Assembly: GCA_905214465.1 (NCBI GenBank)
Contig: CAJMMD010000008.1
Span: forward strand, 14,738 to 78,737
Direction of reading: 5' to 3'
From: an uncultured bacterium
GTDB lineage: Bacteria > Actinomycetota > Coriobacteriia > Coriobacteriales > Coriobacteriaceae
DNA: 64,000 bases
The position numbers and the translations under genes are program-made. The notes under the pieces are model-generated. The model was given only the letters and a program-made list of their open reading frames with translations, had not been told where the DNA came from and ran no database searches. Positions 9,117-17,281 of the stretch are shown in pieces. How positions within the stretch are numbered: the first letter of the stretch is position 1; every line of letters starts with the position of its first letter.

Positions 9117-9159
9117 GGTGGTCATTGGCGCCAAGGCGCGCGTGGCCACCTTTTGTTTT
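9117..9159 (+). terminator. terminator after purN
   Basis: An imperfect stem with ends GGTGGTCA and TGGCCACC plus an inner GGCGCC/GGCGC pairing is followed by TTTTGTTTT. It ends the purFMN transcript. Confidence 0.7.
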
Positions 9160-9162
9160 GGG

Positions 9163-9218
9163 TAGTCACCCGCGACGTTCTTGAATGACTAGTCGTTTAA
9201 GAACGTCGCAGGTGACTA
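9163..9218. repeat. 20-bp inverted repeat before the PTS EIIA gene
   Basis: The arms 9163-9182 and 9199-9218 (TAGTCACCCGCGACGTTCTT and its complement, one mismatch) flank a 16-nt centre that itself contains the palindrome GACTAGTC. It lies 18 bases before the EIIA start and could form a cruciform or an RNA hairpin in the leader. Confidence 0.8.
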
Positions 9219-9236
9219 GGTGAGAGAGGTGAGCGC

Positions 9237-9701
9237 ATGGCGGATAACGAAGCGCTGTTTACGCCTGAGCTGGTGTTTTTTGATTGGGAGTGTGCGACGC
9301 CGGGTGAGGTGTTTGCGCAGCTCGAGAGTGAGCTTGCTCCGCGCGGCTACATTGCCGACGGTTGGCTCGACGCCGTTCGCACGCGCGAGGATGCCTATCC
9401 CACGGGTCTTGCCATGCCGGCGGCAAACATTGCCATTCCGCATACCGATCCGGGGTTTGTGGCCAAGCCCTATATCGCGGTGGTGAAGCCCGCCGCGCCC
9501 GTGACATTTAACGCTATGGCTGGCATGGGCGCTCCGGTGCCGGTGCAGATCGTCATCAATCTGGGCATCGCCGAGCCGGGCGGCCAGGTCGAGGCCCTGC
9601 AGGCTCTCATGAACATCTTTATGGACGCCGATGCTGCGGCCGACGTGCTCGGCCAAACCACGTCCCAGGGCATGGTCGACGCTATCCGCCGTCACTTCTA
9701 A
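9237..9701 (+). CDS. PTS system EIIA component, galactitol/fructose type
   Basis: A 154-aa single-domain EIIA of the fructose-mannitol-galactitol fold. The phospho-accepting His69 sits in the motif NIAIPHTDP, preceded by the typical TREDAYPTG stretch. Such proteins pass phosphate from HPr to an EIIB. No EIIB or EIIC gene is nearby, so the protein must partner with components encoded elsewhere or act in regulation. GAGAGAGGTGAG precedes the ATG. A GGGACAG-containing repeat follows the stop codon. Confidence 0.88.
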   Translation: MADNEALFTPELVFFDWECATPGEVFAQLESELAPRGYIADGWLDAVRTREDAYPTGLAMPAANIAIPHTDPGFVAKPYIAVVKPAAPVTFNAMAGMGAPVPVQIVINLGIAEPGGQVEALQALMNIFMDADAAADVLGQTTSQGMVDAIRRHF

Positions 9702-9718
9702 GGTGCCGGCTGCCAGAG

Positions 9719-9770
9719 CTGTCCCCTTTGCACCAAAATGGTGCAGATTAACCTGTCCCCAATGCACCAA
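9719..9770. repeat. GGGACAG element, double copy
   Basis: CTGTCCCC occurs twice (9719-9726 and 9753-9760), each followed by a TGCACCAA-like sequence, and GCACCAAAATGGTGC (9730-9744) forms a hairpin between them. The element starts 17 bases after the EIIA stop codon. Confidence 0.65.
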
Positions 9771-9836
9771 GCGTGCCGCGGGGGCTGCGTTGTGACACAA
9801 TGGCGTTTGTTCGATTCGTTATGCGAAAGGCCAACT

Positions 9837-11057
9837 ATGGCAAATAAGAAAAAGAACCCCGCACCCGAGCCGACGCCCGAGCAGCAGGCTCGCGCCGCCT
9901 CCAGCTCTCGCAAGAAGCAGCGCAAGACCCGCGTGTCCAAGACCGTCAAGATCGTCCTGGTGGTTATTGGCGTGCTGGCAATGCTGCTTTCTGTCTCGGC
10001 CATGGCGTGCTCCGGACTTATGTCGCAGGCCGAGGACACCTCGGGCTACAAGCTGACCGGCGGTGTTGCTGCCGCTATCAACGGCACCAACCTCACCGAG
10101 GACACCGTGACCAAGCAGATCATGAGCATGCGCACGTCCTACGGCTACACCAAGGACAAGGACTGGGCGCAGTATCTGGTCGACAACGACCTCACGCCCA
10201 AGAAGTACCGCAAGCAACTCATCGACTCCTACACGCAGCAGATTCTGCTTCAACAGGCACAGAAGGAGAACGGCGTGACGGTGTCGGACGAGGAGGTTGA
10301 GAAGGCTTGGAAGGACGCGTGCAAGAGCGCGGGCGGTGCCAAGGCCTTTAAGAAGACCCTCAAGACCTACGGCTATACCGAGGATACCTACAAGGATTCG
10401 CTCAAGGAGAGTCTGGCGCAGCAGAAACTCAAGGATGCCGTCGCGCCCACGAGCAAGCCCAAGGACAGCGAGATCGTCGATTACATCAACGAAAACCTGT
10501 CCAGCTACAACGACGCCCGCCGCTCGTCGAACATCCTGATCAAGGTTGATTCCGACGCTTCCGACGAGGACAAGGCTGCCGCCAAGGCCAAGGCGCAGGA
10601 GTGCCTGGACAAGATCAACTCCGGTGAGCTGAGCTTTGAGGACGCCGTTGAGCAGTACTCCGAGGACACCGGTTCCAAGGAGAAGAAGGGCGATGTGGGC
10701 TGGGATAAGCTCACCACCTTTGTCGACAGCTACCAGACGGCGCTCGAGGGGCTCAACAAGGGCGACGTGAGCGAAGTCATCGAGTCGACCTATGGCTACC
10801 ACATCATCAAATGCACTGACTACTTCCATGTCGATAATCAGGTTGATGACATCAACCAGGTGCCCAAGGACATCAAGAAGTACGTTTCCAACGTGGTGAA
10901 GACGCAGGCGGCCAGTACTGCATACAGCGAGTGGCTGGAGCAGTACAAGAAAGACGCCGACATTACCGTCAACCCCATGCCCAAGGATGTGCCCTACAAC
11001 GTGAGCCTGAAGGGCGTCACCAAGAGCTCGACCGACGATTCGTCGACGACTGAGTAA
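9837..11057 (+). CDS. membrane-tethered parvulin-type peptidyl-prolyl isomerase (PrsA/SurA-like foldase)
   Basis: A 406-aa extracytoplasmic folding factor. After a basic Lys/Arg-rich cytoplasmic segment (residues 1-38) there is one transmembrane segment (about 39-60) ending in MACSG; that Cys is not in a good lipobox, so a signal anchor is the simpler reading. A SurA_N-like helical region follows (about 75-220), with YRKQLIDSYTQQILLQQAQ. A parvulin rotamase domain covers about 228-330, with SNILIKV, LSFEDAVEQYSEDTGS, GDVGW and STYGYHIIKCTDY. The ATG has GAAAGG six bases upstream. Given the large exported proteins nearby, it may help them fold outside the membrane. Confidence 0.88.
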   Translation: MANKKKNPAPEPTPEQQARAASSSRKKQRKTRVSKTVKIVLVVIGVLAMLLSVSAMACSGLMSQAEDTSGYKLTGGVAAAINGTNLTEDTVTKQIMSMRTSYGYTKDKDWAQYLVDNDLTPKKYRKQLIDSYTQQILLQQAQKENGVTVSDEEVEKAWKDACKSAGGAKAFKKTLKTYGYTEDTYKDSLKESLAQQKLKDAVAPTSKPKDSEIVDYINENLSSYNDARRSSNILIKVDSDASDEDKAAAKAKAQECLDKINSGELSFEDAVEQYSEDTGSKEKKGDVGWDKLTTFVDSYQTALEGLNKGDVSEVIESTYGYHIIKCTDYFHVDNQVDDINQVPKDIKKYVSNVVKTQAASTAYSEWLEQYKKDADITVNPMPKDVPYNVSLKGVTKSSTDDSSTTE

Positions 11058-11111
11058 TCATGGGGCGGTGCTCGCGCGAGTGCCGCCCACGCTATTAGAG
11101 AGGATTTGCAG

Positions 11112-11555
11112 ATGACCAACGAAGAGCTGCAGAAGGAAATGATCGCGGCCATGAAGGCTAAGGACAAGGTTCGCCTGTCCATCATTCGCCAGGTCAAGGC
11201 CGAGGTGAAGAATATCGAGGTTAACGAGCGCCGCGATGTGACCGAGGAAGACGTCAACAGCATGATCAAGCGTCTGATTAAGCAGACGAGCGAGACGCTG
11301 GAGATGTCCATCAAGGCCGGCACCGACCAAGAGCGTACCGACAACCTGACCGAGCAGGTCAAGATTCTGGAGAGCCTTCTGCCCGCGCAGGTTTCAGGCG
11401 AGGAGCTCGAGGCCCTGATCGAGCAGGTCATCGCCGAGCTGGGCGCCACGTCCAAGAAGCAGATGGGCCAGGTCATGGGCGCTCTGGGTAAGGCCACTGG
11501 CGGCAACTTCGACAAGCCTGCCGCGGCCAAGATCGTCGGAGCCAAACTCGCGTAA
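11112..11555 (+). CDS. GatB/YqeY domain-containing protein
   Basis: A 147-aa cytosolic protein of the YqeY family, related to the tail domain of the GatB subunit of the tRNA-dependent amidotransferase. Visible features: KDKVRLSIIRQVKAEVKN near the start, a helical middle with LLPAQVS, then the conserved KKQMGQVMGALG and a C-terminal helix ending AKIVGAKLA. Members may bind tRNA or proteins; the cellular role is not settled. AGAGGA precedes the ATG by eight bases. It follows the foldase gene by 54 bases and is probably co-transcribed. Confidence 0.9.
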   Translation: MTNEELQKEMIAAMKAKDKVRLSIIRQVKAEVKNIEVNERRDVTEEDVNSMIKRLIKQTSETLEMSIKAGTDQERTDNLTEQVKILESLLPAQVSGEELEALIEQVIAELGATSKKQMGQVMGALGKATGGNFDKPAAAKIVGAKLA

Positions 11556-11558
11556 TTT

Positions 11559-11586
11559 GTTACGCGGTTTTACCAAACCGCGTAAC
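11559..11586. repeat. 12-bp hairpin after the YqeY-like gene
   Basis: GTTACGCGGTTT and AAACCGCGTAAC pair perfectly around a 4-nt loop, just past the stop codon. No T-run follows directly. Confidence 0.6.
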
Positions 11587-11600
11587 GGCTCGACGCTGCA

Positions 11601-11697
11601 AACCCGTACACGCGGCAATCTGACGTTCAATTTCAAGGGCGCGACCATAAGGTCTGCGCCCTTTCATTTCACGTCACCTTGCTCGCGTGTACGGGTT
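11601..11697. repeat. nested 97-nt long hairpin
   Basis: Three nested stems are visible: 14 bp perfect (AACCCGTACACGCG at 11601-11614 with 11684-11697), 6 bp (TGACGT 11621-11626 with 11671-11676) and 8 bp (AAGGGCGC 11635-11642 with 11656-11663). No open reading frame of note uses it. It may be a terminator of unusual length or a structured RNA. Confidence 0.7.
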
Positions 11698-11732
11698 TTC
11701 GCTGACTTATGCTCAACAAGGGCGGTTGAGCG

Positions 11733-11799
11733 CTCATTGGGGACAGACTTAAATGAGTGCCCAATGAGCAGGCACTCATTTAAGTCTGTCCCCAATGAG
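11733..11799. repeat. perfect 28-bp inverted repeat of the GGGACAG family
   Basis: The arm at 11733-11760 begins CTCATTGGGGACAGACTT and is repeated without mismatch in inverse orientation at 11772-11799, around an 11-nt centre. Both arms hold a GGGGACAG core. It lies about 106 bases before the ABC ATPase gene. Confidence 0.9.
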
Positions 11800-11905
11800 T
11801 GGGTGGAAGATTGCGGGTTCTTTACGGGAATGTAGTGTGGGCTGCGGAAACGTGGTTCTTTCCGTACAATAGTTCAACTCGTGTAAACGCAGGGAAGGGA
11901 CATTC

Positions 11906-12637
11906 ATGGCAGACATGATCGAGATCAAGCATCTCAACAAGTACTTTGGCGACCTGCATGTGCTCAAAGATATCAACCTCACCGTCAAGCGCGGCGAGAA
12001 GCTCGTAATGATCGGGCCTTCCGGCTCGGGTAAGTCGACGCTCATCCGTTGCGTCGATTATCTGGAGGAGCCCACGTCGGGCGAGGTCATCATCGACGGT
12101 ACGCCGCTTACCAAAAAGAACCACCTGGAGATGGCTCGCAAGTATAGTTCCATGGTGTTTCAGCAGTTCAACCTGTATCCCAACATGACGGTGCTCGGCA
12201 ACCTGACGCTCGCGCCCATCAAGCTGCAAAAGAAGAGCAAGGAGGAGGCGACCGAGATCGCCATCGCCGCACTCAAGCGCGTCGGCATGGCGCATAAGGC
12301 CGGCGAGTATCCGCAGAATCTCTCGGGTGGTCAGCAGCAGCGCATCGCCATCGCCCGTGCCCTGTGCACCAAGCAGCCCATCATCCTGTTTGACGAGCCG
12401 ACTTCGGCGCTCGACCCCGAGATGGTCCAGGAGGTTCTGGACGTTATGATTGAGCTCGCGCAGGAGGACATCACCATGATCTGCGTGACGCACGAGATGG
12501 GCTTTGCGCGCCAGGTGGCCGACCGCGTCATCTTTATGGAGGACGGCCGCATTCTGGAGGAGGGCACGCCCGAGCACTTCTTCGATAACCCCGAGAACCC
12601 GCGCTGCCGCGAGTTCCTGTCCAAGATTCTGCACTAG
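11906..12637 (+). CDS. polar amino acid ABC transporter, ATP-binding protein (GlnQ family)
   Basis: The motor subunit of an importer for polar amino acids. All ABC ATPase motifs are intact: Walker A GPSGSGKST, Q-loop FQQFNLYP, signature LSGGQQQR, Walker B ILFDEPTSALDPE and switch His in CVTHEMGF. At 243 aa it has the usual length, and the FNLYPNMTVLGNL stretch is typical of the GlnQ/HisP group. A TACAAT hexamer at 11865-11870 may be its -10 element, and GGGAAGGGA precedes the ATG. It is the first gene of a four-gene unit with the binding protein and two permeases. Confidence 0.95.
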   Translation: MADMIEIKHLNKYFGDLHVLKDINLTVKRGEKLVMIGPSGSGKSTLIRCVDYLEEPTSGEVIIDGTPLTKKNHLEMARKYSSMVFQQFNLYPNMTVLGNLTLAPIKLQKKSKEEATEIAIAALKRVGMAHKAGEYPQNLSGGQQQRIAIARALCTKQPIILFDEPTSALDPEMVQEVLDVMIELAQEDITMICVTHEMGFARQVADRVIFMEDGRILEEGTPEHFFDNPENPRCREFLSKILH

Positions 12638-12645
12638 GCGCGGTG

Positions 12646-13521
12646 ATGGACATGACGGATATGACGAGGGCGGCCGTGTCGCGCCGTCACTTTTTGCAGC
12701 TGGCGGGCGCCGGCATGCTTGCGCTGACGGGGACCGCGCTTACCGGTTGCGGCAACTCCACCGGCGGCGAGGGCTCCGACAAGGGGTCCAAGCTTGCGGC
12801 CATTAAGTCGCGTGGACATCTGAATGCCGGCGTCAAGAAGGACGTTCCCGGCTATGGCTATTACGACACCGCCAAGGGCCGCTTTGAGGGCATGGAAGTC
12901 GATTTGTGCTACCAGATCGCCGCTGCCGTCTTTGGCGTGAGCTACAAGGAGGCCCGCGCCCAGGAGCTTGTCGAGTTTACCGACGTAACGCCCAAGACGC
13001 GCGGCCCGCTGATCGATAACGGCCAACTCGACGTGGTCGCGGCGACCTACACCATCACCGACGAGCGCAAGAAGAGCTGGGATTTCTCGACGCCGTACCG
13101 CACCGACTACGTGGGACTCATGGTCAAGAAGCGTTCGGGCTTTACCTCGATTGAGGACTTGGACGGCAAGGTCATTGGCGTGAGCCAGGGTGCCACCACG
13201 CAGGGCCTGATCGAGCAGATGATCAAGGACAACGGCTTTAGCTGCAAGCCCGAGTTTAGGGCCTTTAGCGGCTACCCCATCATCAAGAGTTCGCTCGACG
13301 CCGGCAATATCGACGTCTTTGCCATGGACCGCTCCACGCTGGCCGGTTACATGAACGAGACCGTTGAGCTGCTGCAGCCCGAGGTCAAGTTTGGCGAGCA
13401 GGGCTACGGCGTGGCGACCAAGAAGGGCTGCGACCTTTCGGCCGTGGTCGATCAGGTGATTTGCGATCGCCTGGCCGACGGCTGGCTCGACCAAGAGGTC
13501 AAGACCTGGGGTCTTGTATAG
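12646..13521 (+). CDS. amino acid ABC transporter substrate-binding lipoprotein with a twin-arginine signal
   Basis: A family 3 solute-binding protein of about 291 aa that captures the substrate outside the membrane. The N-terminus carries SRRHFLQLAG, a twin-arginine type signal, followed by a hydrophobic stretch and the lipobox LTGC, so it is likely folded before export and then lipid-anchored. The body shows VDLCYQIAAAVFG, the hinge block TYTITDERKKSWDFSTPY and IGVSQGATTQ. The exact substrate (Glu, Gln or another) cannot be read from the sequence. The start is uncertain: a GTG at 12643 and an ATG at 12646 are adjacent. It begins eight bases after the ATPase gene ends. Confidence 0.92.
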   Translation: MDMTDMTRAAVSRRHFLQLAGAGMLALTGTALTGCGNSTGGEGSDKGSKLAAIKSRGHLNAGVKKDVPGYGYYDTAKGRFEGMEVDLCYQIAAAVFGVSYKEARAQELVEFTDVTPKTRGPLIDNGQLDVVAATYTITDERKKSWDFSTPYRTDYVGLMVKKRSGFTSIEDLDGKVIGVSQGATTQGLIEQMIKDNGFSCKPEFRAFSGYPIIKSSLDAGNIDVFAMDRSTLAGYMNETVELLQPEVKFGEQGYGVATKKGCDLSAVVDQVICDRLADGWLDQEVKTWGLV

Positions 13522-13546
13522 ACGCATCGTCCAAGGAAGGAATCAA

Positions 13547-14293
13547 ATGCTCGAAGGATTATTTGACGCCGACCGTTGGTCGACGACATTTCAAAACATG
13601 GGGCCCTTCTGGGAGGGCTTTGGCGTGACGCTGCAGGTGGTCGTTGCCGGTCTGCTGCTGTCGCTGGTGCTGGGCACGCTGCTGGGTGTGTTCTCTACCA
13701 CTCGCTCGCGCGTGCTGCGCGCCATAAGTCGCGTGTACGTGGAGTTTTACCAGAACACCCCGTTGCCCGTACAGGTGCTCTTTATGTACATGGCCGGTCC
13801 GCAGTTTTTGCAGGCCATAACCGGTGCCGACCAGCCGGTGCGTATCGCGCCGTTCGTGTTGGGCTTCTTGGGCGTGGGCCTGTATCACGCGGCCTACATT
13901 TCGGAGGTCATCCGCACCGGTATCGAGGCGGTTCCGCGCGGTCAGATGGAGGCGGCCCAGAGCCAGGGCTTCACCCGGGCGCAGGCGTACTGGTACATCG
14001 TGCTGCCCCAGACATTCAAGATCATTCTGCCGCCGCTGTGTAACCAGGCGCTCAACTTGGTCAAGAACACGTCGGTGCTGGCGCTTGTGGCCGGCGGCGA
14101 CCTTATGTACCGTTCCGACAACTTTGTGAGTCTGTACGGTTACCTGCAGGGATACATCGTCTGCTGCCTTATGTACTTCATCATCTGCTTTCCGCTCGCC
14201 ATGCTGGTGCAGTGGCTCGAGCGCCGCTCCAAGGAGCGTCCGCGTGGCGTGAGCCTGGCCGAGCTGGGGCTCGACAACGTAGAGGAGGCCTAG
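13547..14293 (+). CDS. amino acid ABC transporter permease (HisM/GlnP family), first subunit
   Basis: A 248-aa inner membrane permease. It has a GlnP-type layout: a first helix after WEGFGVTLQVVVAG, the segment VEFYQNTPLPVQVLFMY characteristic of polar amino acid permeases, and the EAA loop EAAQSQGFTRAQAYWYIVLP that contacts the ATPase. The ATG at 13547 has AAGGAAGG six bases upstream and is preferred over an in-frame start 33 bases earlier that overlaps the binding-protein gene. It probably forms a heterodimer with the next permease. Confidence 0.93.
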   Translation: MLEGLFDADRWSTTFQNMGPFWEGFGVTLQVVVAGLLLSLVLGTLLGVFSTTRSRVLRAISRVYVEFYQNTPLPVQVLFMYMAGPQFLQAITGADQPVRIAPFVLGFLGVGLYHAAYISEVIRTGIEAVPRGQMEAAQSQGFTRAQAYWYIVLPQTFKIILPPLCNQALNLVKNTSVLALVAGGDLMYRSDNFVSLYGYLQGYIVCCLMYFIICFPLAMLVQWLERRSKERPRGVSLAELGLDNVEEA

Positions 14294-14296
14294 CGC

Positions 14297-14935
14297 ATGG
14301 AAATCTTCAACGCGACCAACCTGCTCTACATTTGGGGCGGCTTTGTTAAGACAATCGAGATCTCGGCGCTGTCGATCTTTTTCTCGCTCATCTTTGGCAC
14401 GGTGCTGGCGCTTGTTAAAAGCTATGCGCCCCGCCCGTTCCGTATTTTGGTGAGCGCCTATATCGAGCTGTTCCGTTGCACGCCGAACCTGCTGTGGATT
14501 CTGTTTATCTACTTTACGGTGCAGGGTTTGGACATTGTGATTTCGACCATCGCCTTTACGCTGTTTACCAGCGCCGTTATGGCCGAGATTGTGCGCGGCG
14601 GTCTCAACTCGATTCCGCGCGGCCAGTTTGAGGCAGCGCAGAGCCAGGGTTTTGGCTTCTTTGCCACCATGCGCTACATCATTCTGCCGCAGACGTTTAA
14701 GACGATCATTCCGGCGCTGTTTAGCCAGTGCACGACCGTCATCAAGGACAGCTCGTATCTTTCGGGTATTAACGTGGCCGAGCTCATGTACACGGCAAAC
14801 GTCGTGATGGCCCATGCGATCGACCTGTCGCAGGTGCTTATGCTCTACGGCCTGGTGTTTGCGATGTACTTTGTGCTCAACTTTGGTATCTCGCTGCTGG
14901 TTCGCGCATATCAGAGGCGAATGGTGGCAGCGTAG
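14297..14935 (+). CDS. amino acid ABC transporter permease, second subunit
   Basis: A 212-aa permease of the same family as its neighbour. Visible are FVKTIEISALSIFFSLIFG in the first helix, the VSAYIELFRCTPNLLWILF segment and the ATPase-contact loop EAAQSQGFGFFATMRYIILP. The start lies three bases after the previous stop, as expected for coupled translation. With the ATPase, binding protein and first permease it completes a full importer. Confidence 0.93.
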   Translation: MEIFNATNLLYIWGGFVKTIEISALSIFFSLIFGTVLALVKSYAPRPFRILVSAYIELFRCTPNLLWILFIYFTVQGLDIVISTIAFTLFTSAVMAEIVRGGLNSIPRGQFEAAQSQGFGFFATMRYIILPQTFKTIIPALFSQCTTVIKDSSYLSGINVAELMYTANVVMAHAIDLSQVLMLYGLVFAMYFVLNFGISLLVRAYQRRMVAA

Positions 14936-14936
14936 A

Positions 14937-14967
14937 ATGTGGCAAAGGGACAGCCCCTTTGTCACAT
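14937..14967. repeat. GGGACAG hairpin after the permease gene
   Basis: ATGTGGCAAAGGG and CCCTTTGTCACAT pair with one wobble around ACAGC, giving the family core GGGACAG. It lies between the permease stop codon and the ribosome binding site of the next gene. Confidence 0.75.
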
Positions 14968-14983
14968 AGAGAAAGGAATCGCG

Positions 14984-15607
14984 ATGAGCGATCTGGAGAA
15001 CAAGAAGAGTCCTGTGGTCATTACCATCGCGCGCGACTTTGGTGCCGAGGGCCACGAGATCGGACGCATCCTCGCCAACGAGTTGGGGATTCCTCTGTAC
15101 GACAACGAGCTACTGGTGCGCGCGTCGCTGCGCGCGGGCGAGTCGCTCGACAAGATGGCCGCCTACGACGAGCGTCTGGCCGTGGAGAACATGGCGTTTC
15201 TGCCCGACCGCTACGATGCGCGTTCGTACTCGGACAAGTTGTTCCAAAAGATGAGCCAGGTGATTTTGGACCTGGGCGAGACCGAGAGCTGCATTATCGA
15301 AGGCCGTCTGTCCGATTACCTGCTGCGTAACAACCCCAACCATATTGCCGTGTTGGTGACCGCCCCCTTTGAGGACCGCGTCGAGATTGTCCGCAAGAAG
15401 CGTGGCCTTAACAAAAAGAAGGGCGCCAAGCTGGTCAAGCAGCAGCAGAAGGCGCGCGAGGCGTTCTATAAGCGCTATAGCGCCGGAAAGTGGAAGATGA
15501 CGAGCGGCAAGGATATCGTCGTCAACCGCGCTAAGCTGGGACGCGAGGGCTGTAAAGACGTCATCGCCGCTGCCTACCGCTACAAAGTGGCTCAACTCGA
15601 AGGCTAG
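14984..15607 (+). CDS. cytidylate kinase-like family protein
   Basis: A 207-aa protein of the cytidylate-kinase-like family. It begins ITIARDFGAEGHEIGRILA, a modified P-loop typical of the family, in which the canonical GKST is absent. Further conserved segments are YDNELLVRAS, CIIEGRLSDYLL, and a basic helix KKRGLNKKKGAKLVK. The substrate of this family is not known with confidence; CMP kinase activity is not assured. The ATG at 14984 has GAAAGGA at good spacing. It follows the amino acid transporter and may be read from the same transcript through the hairpin at 14937-14967. Confidence 0.75.
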   Translation: MSDLENKKSPVVITIARDFGAEGHEIGRILANELGIPLYDNELLVRASLRAGESLDKMAAYDERLAVENMAFLPDRYDARSYSDKLFQKMSQVILDLGETESCIIEGRLSDYLLRNNPNHIAVLVTAPFEDRVEIVRKKRGLNKKKGAKLVKQQQKAREAFYKRYSAGKWKMTSGKDIVVNRAKLGREGCKDVIAAAYRYKVAQLEG

Positions 15608-15613
15608 CCGACC

Positions 15614-15656
15614 AAAAACCACCACAAAGGGTACAGGCACCTTTGTGGTGGTTTTT
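15614..15656. terminator. perfect 17-bp hairpin serving as terminator for convergent genes (GGGACAG family variant)
   Basis: AAAAACCACCACAAAGG and CCTTTGTGGTGGTTTTT pair without mismatch around GTACAGGCA. The A-run and T-run at the two ends suit termination on both strands, between the kinase-like gene and the LuxR-type gene. The same hairpin with one altered loop base recurs at 19040 and 28591. Confidence 0.85.
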
Positions 15657-15659
15657 GTT

Positions 15660-17066
15660 TTAGGCCGAGGGGAAGGCCTTGGTGAGACCGGCGCGCGTCT
15701 GCGTGTCGGTCTTTTGATAAATGGAGCTCAGGTGGCGCTGTACCATGCGCATCGAGATACCAAGCTCCTCGGCGACCTGTTTGAGCGGGCGCTCATCCTG
15801 GGTCACGGCTATGAGCACGTCGACTTCGCGCGGGGTGAGAGCGTGGTTGACGATGAAGGCCTGACGCTGCTCCTCGACGGTGGGCGCGGCGAGTGCTTCT
15901 TCTGCCAGTTGCTCGCGCTCGCGCTCCTGCTCGGTTTGGGGTAGGCGGAACAGGCCGGCTGCCACGAATGCTGCGCAGGCGGCGACGAGCAAAACGAGCG
16001 CACCGATCATGATGAGAGCAACATTGCCCGAGGTCACGAGCGCAAGCGAGATGCCCGATGTGGTGAATGCGCATACATTGTTGGCGGCGCGACCCATGCC
16101 GGCCCATAAGGCGGGCGCGCGCATGCGCGGTGCCAGCTGCGTAAAGGTGGCGGTAAAGAACGTGACGAAAAAGCCCGAGCTCAGGTAAAAGACGATAAGG
16201 CCCAGGTTGGGATCGGCCCCGGCCTCCACGGCCAGGATGGAAATGGTCGAGAGCACGGCGATGCCGAGCATGACAAGTCCCATGTATCGGCGCTCGGCAA
16301 GATCAAAGATAATGCCGGCGGCAAGGCCGCTCGCCGCCAAAAAGAGGCGCGGCCATGTTTGCACGGCAATGGTGCCGTGGGCGTTGGAGAACGTGACCAC
16401 GTTATCAAGAGTAGAGAACAGGCAGGCGAGAATCATGACGAGCACGATGCTCCAACACGCCTGCTTGGCGAGGGCGTGCGATGGCTCAACAAAGGGATTG
16501 ATGGCGGAGCTTGAGCTCTCGGCAGCCTTTTGGGAAACGACGCCGAGGGCGGAGATGGCGATCGTCGCTGTGCCAAGGACGATGAGCTCTGCAATGCCGC
16601 CGCAATTGAGCAGGTTGATGGCGAACTGCATCAAGATGCCCGCGGCATAGGCTGCTCCCGCACCGGTGGCGAGCTTGGGATCGTCTTGAAACGCCAGTGA
16701 AAAGGCGTGGTGCGCAGCGGCGCCCAGCAGGCCGAGTCCATAGAATGCCACGCAGCCCAAAATCTCGAGCGCAAGCAGGTCCGTGGGGGACTGAATTTGG
16801 GTTAGGCCCACGATGGCGATGGGAACGGCGGCGGTGTTGACGGCTGCCAATGAGTGGCCTTTGCGCTGTGCGAGCCCGAGCAGCGGCGCATATCCGATAA
16901 AGCCGAGTACGCTGGCGCCCAGAATAAAGCCCTGTGCGAGCACAACGCGCTCGGCGCCGGCGAGTAGCCCGATATTGATATCGAAGCGAAACTCGGCAGC
17001 AAGGAAGGCGAAGGTAAACAGCGCGAGTGCCAGAAGCGAGTTGATTTTAGGCTTACTCAGGTTCAA
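15660..17066 (-). CDS. LuxR-family regulator with a transporter-like multi-helix N-terminal region
   Basis: A 468-aa protein with about a dozen hydrophobic helices in residues 8-385, followed by a soluble part that ends in a LuxR-type helix-turn-helix (LTPREVDVLIAVTQ, then VAEELGISMRMVQRHLSSIY). Regulators with a membrane N-terminus and LuxR C-terminus are abundant in Coriobacteriia; they presumably sense an unknown signal at the membrane. The preferred start is a TTG at 17064-17066 that has GAAGGA six bases upstream; the open frame continues further but without hydrophobic or conserved sequence. It is divergent from the first of three surface-protein genes (215 bases apart) and is a candidate regulator of them. 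Confidence 0.85.
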   Translation of the reverse strand: MNLSKPKINSLLALALFTFAFLAAEFRFDINIGLLAGAERVVLAQGFILGASVLGFIGYAPLLGLAQRKGHSLAAVNTAAVPIAIVGLTQIQSPTDLLALEILGCVAFYGLGLLGAAAHHAFSLAFQDDPKLATGAGAAYAAGILMQFAINLLNCGGIAELIVLGTATIAISALGVVSQKAAESSSSAINPFVEPSHALAKQACWSIVLVMILACLFSTLDNVVTFSNAHGTIAVQTWPRLFLAASGLAAGIIFDLAERRYMGLVMLGIAVLSTISILAVEAGADPNLGLIVFYLSSGFFVTFFTATFTQLAPRMRAPALWAGMGRAANNVCAFTTSGISLALVTSGNVALIMIGALVLLVAACAAFVAAGLFRLPQTEQEREREQLAEEALAAPTVEEQRQAFIVNHALTPREVDVLIAVTQDERPLKQVAEELGISMRMVQRHLSSIYQKTDTQTRAGLTKAFPSA

Positions 17067-17281
17067 GAACGGTCCTTCGGGTGGACGAATAATCGTGTCC
17101 TCGATTGTAGACCAAGTCGGTAGGGGGTGGGCCTTTCGGGGGGGCGGGGCGCGCTTGGCAATAGCGTGCTCGTTGCCTTTTGCGCTGGCAGGTGCGCCAC
17201 ATGAGAATTTGTGCCCCAGGATCCGGATATCTTCCCGTAACATGGTGTTATAGAAGCACCCCTTACGACAAGGAGGCTCAC

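Noticed and set aside
13559..15055. 498-codon open frame on the minus strand
   Set aside because: Antisense of two clear permease genes and rich in His, Arg and Gln, as expected for a shadow frame.
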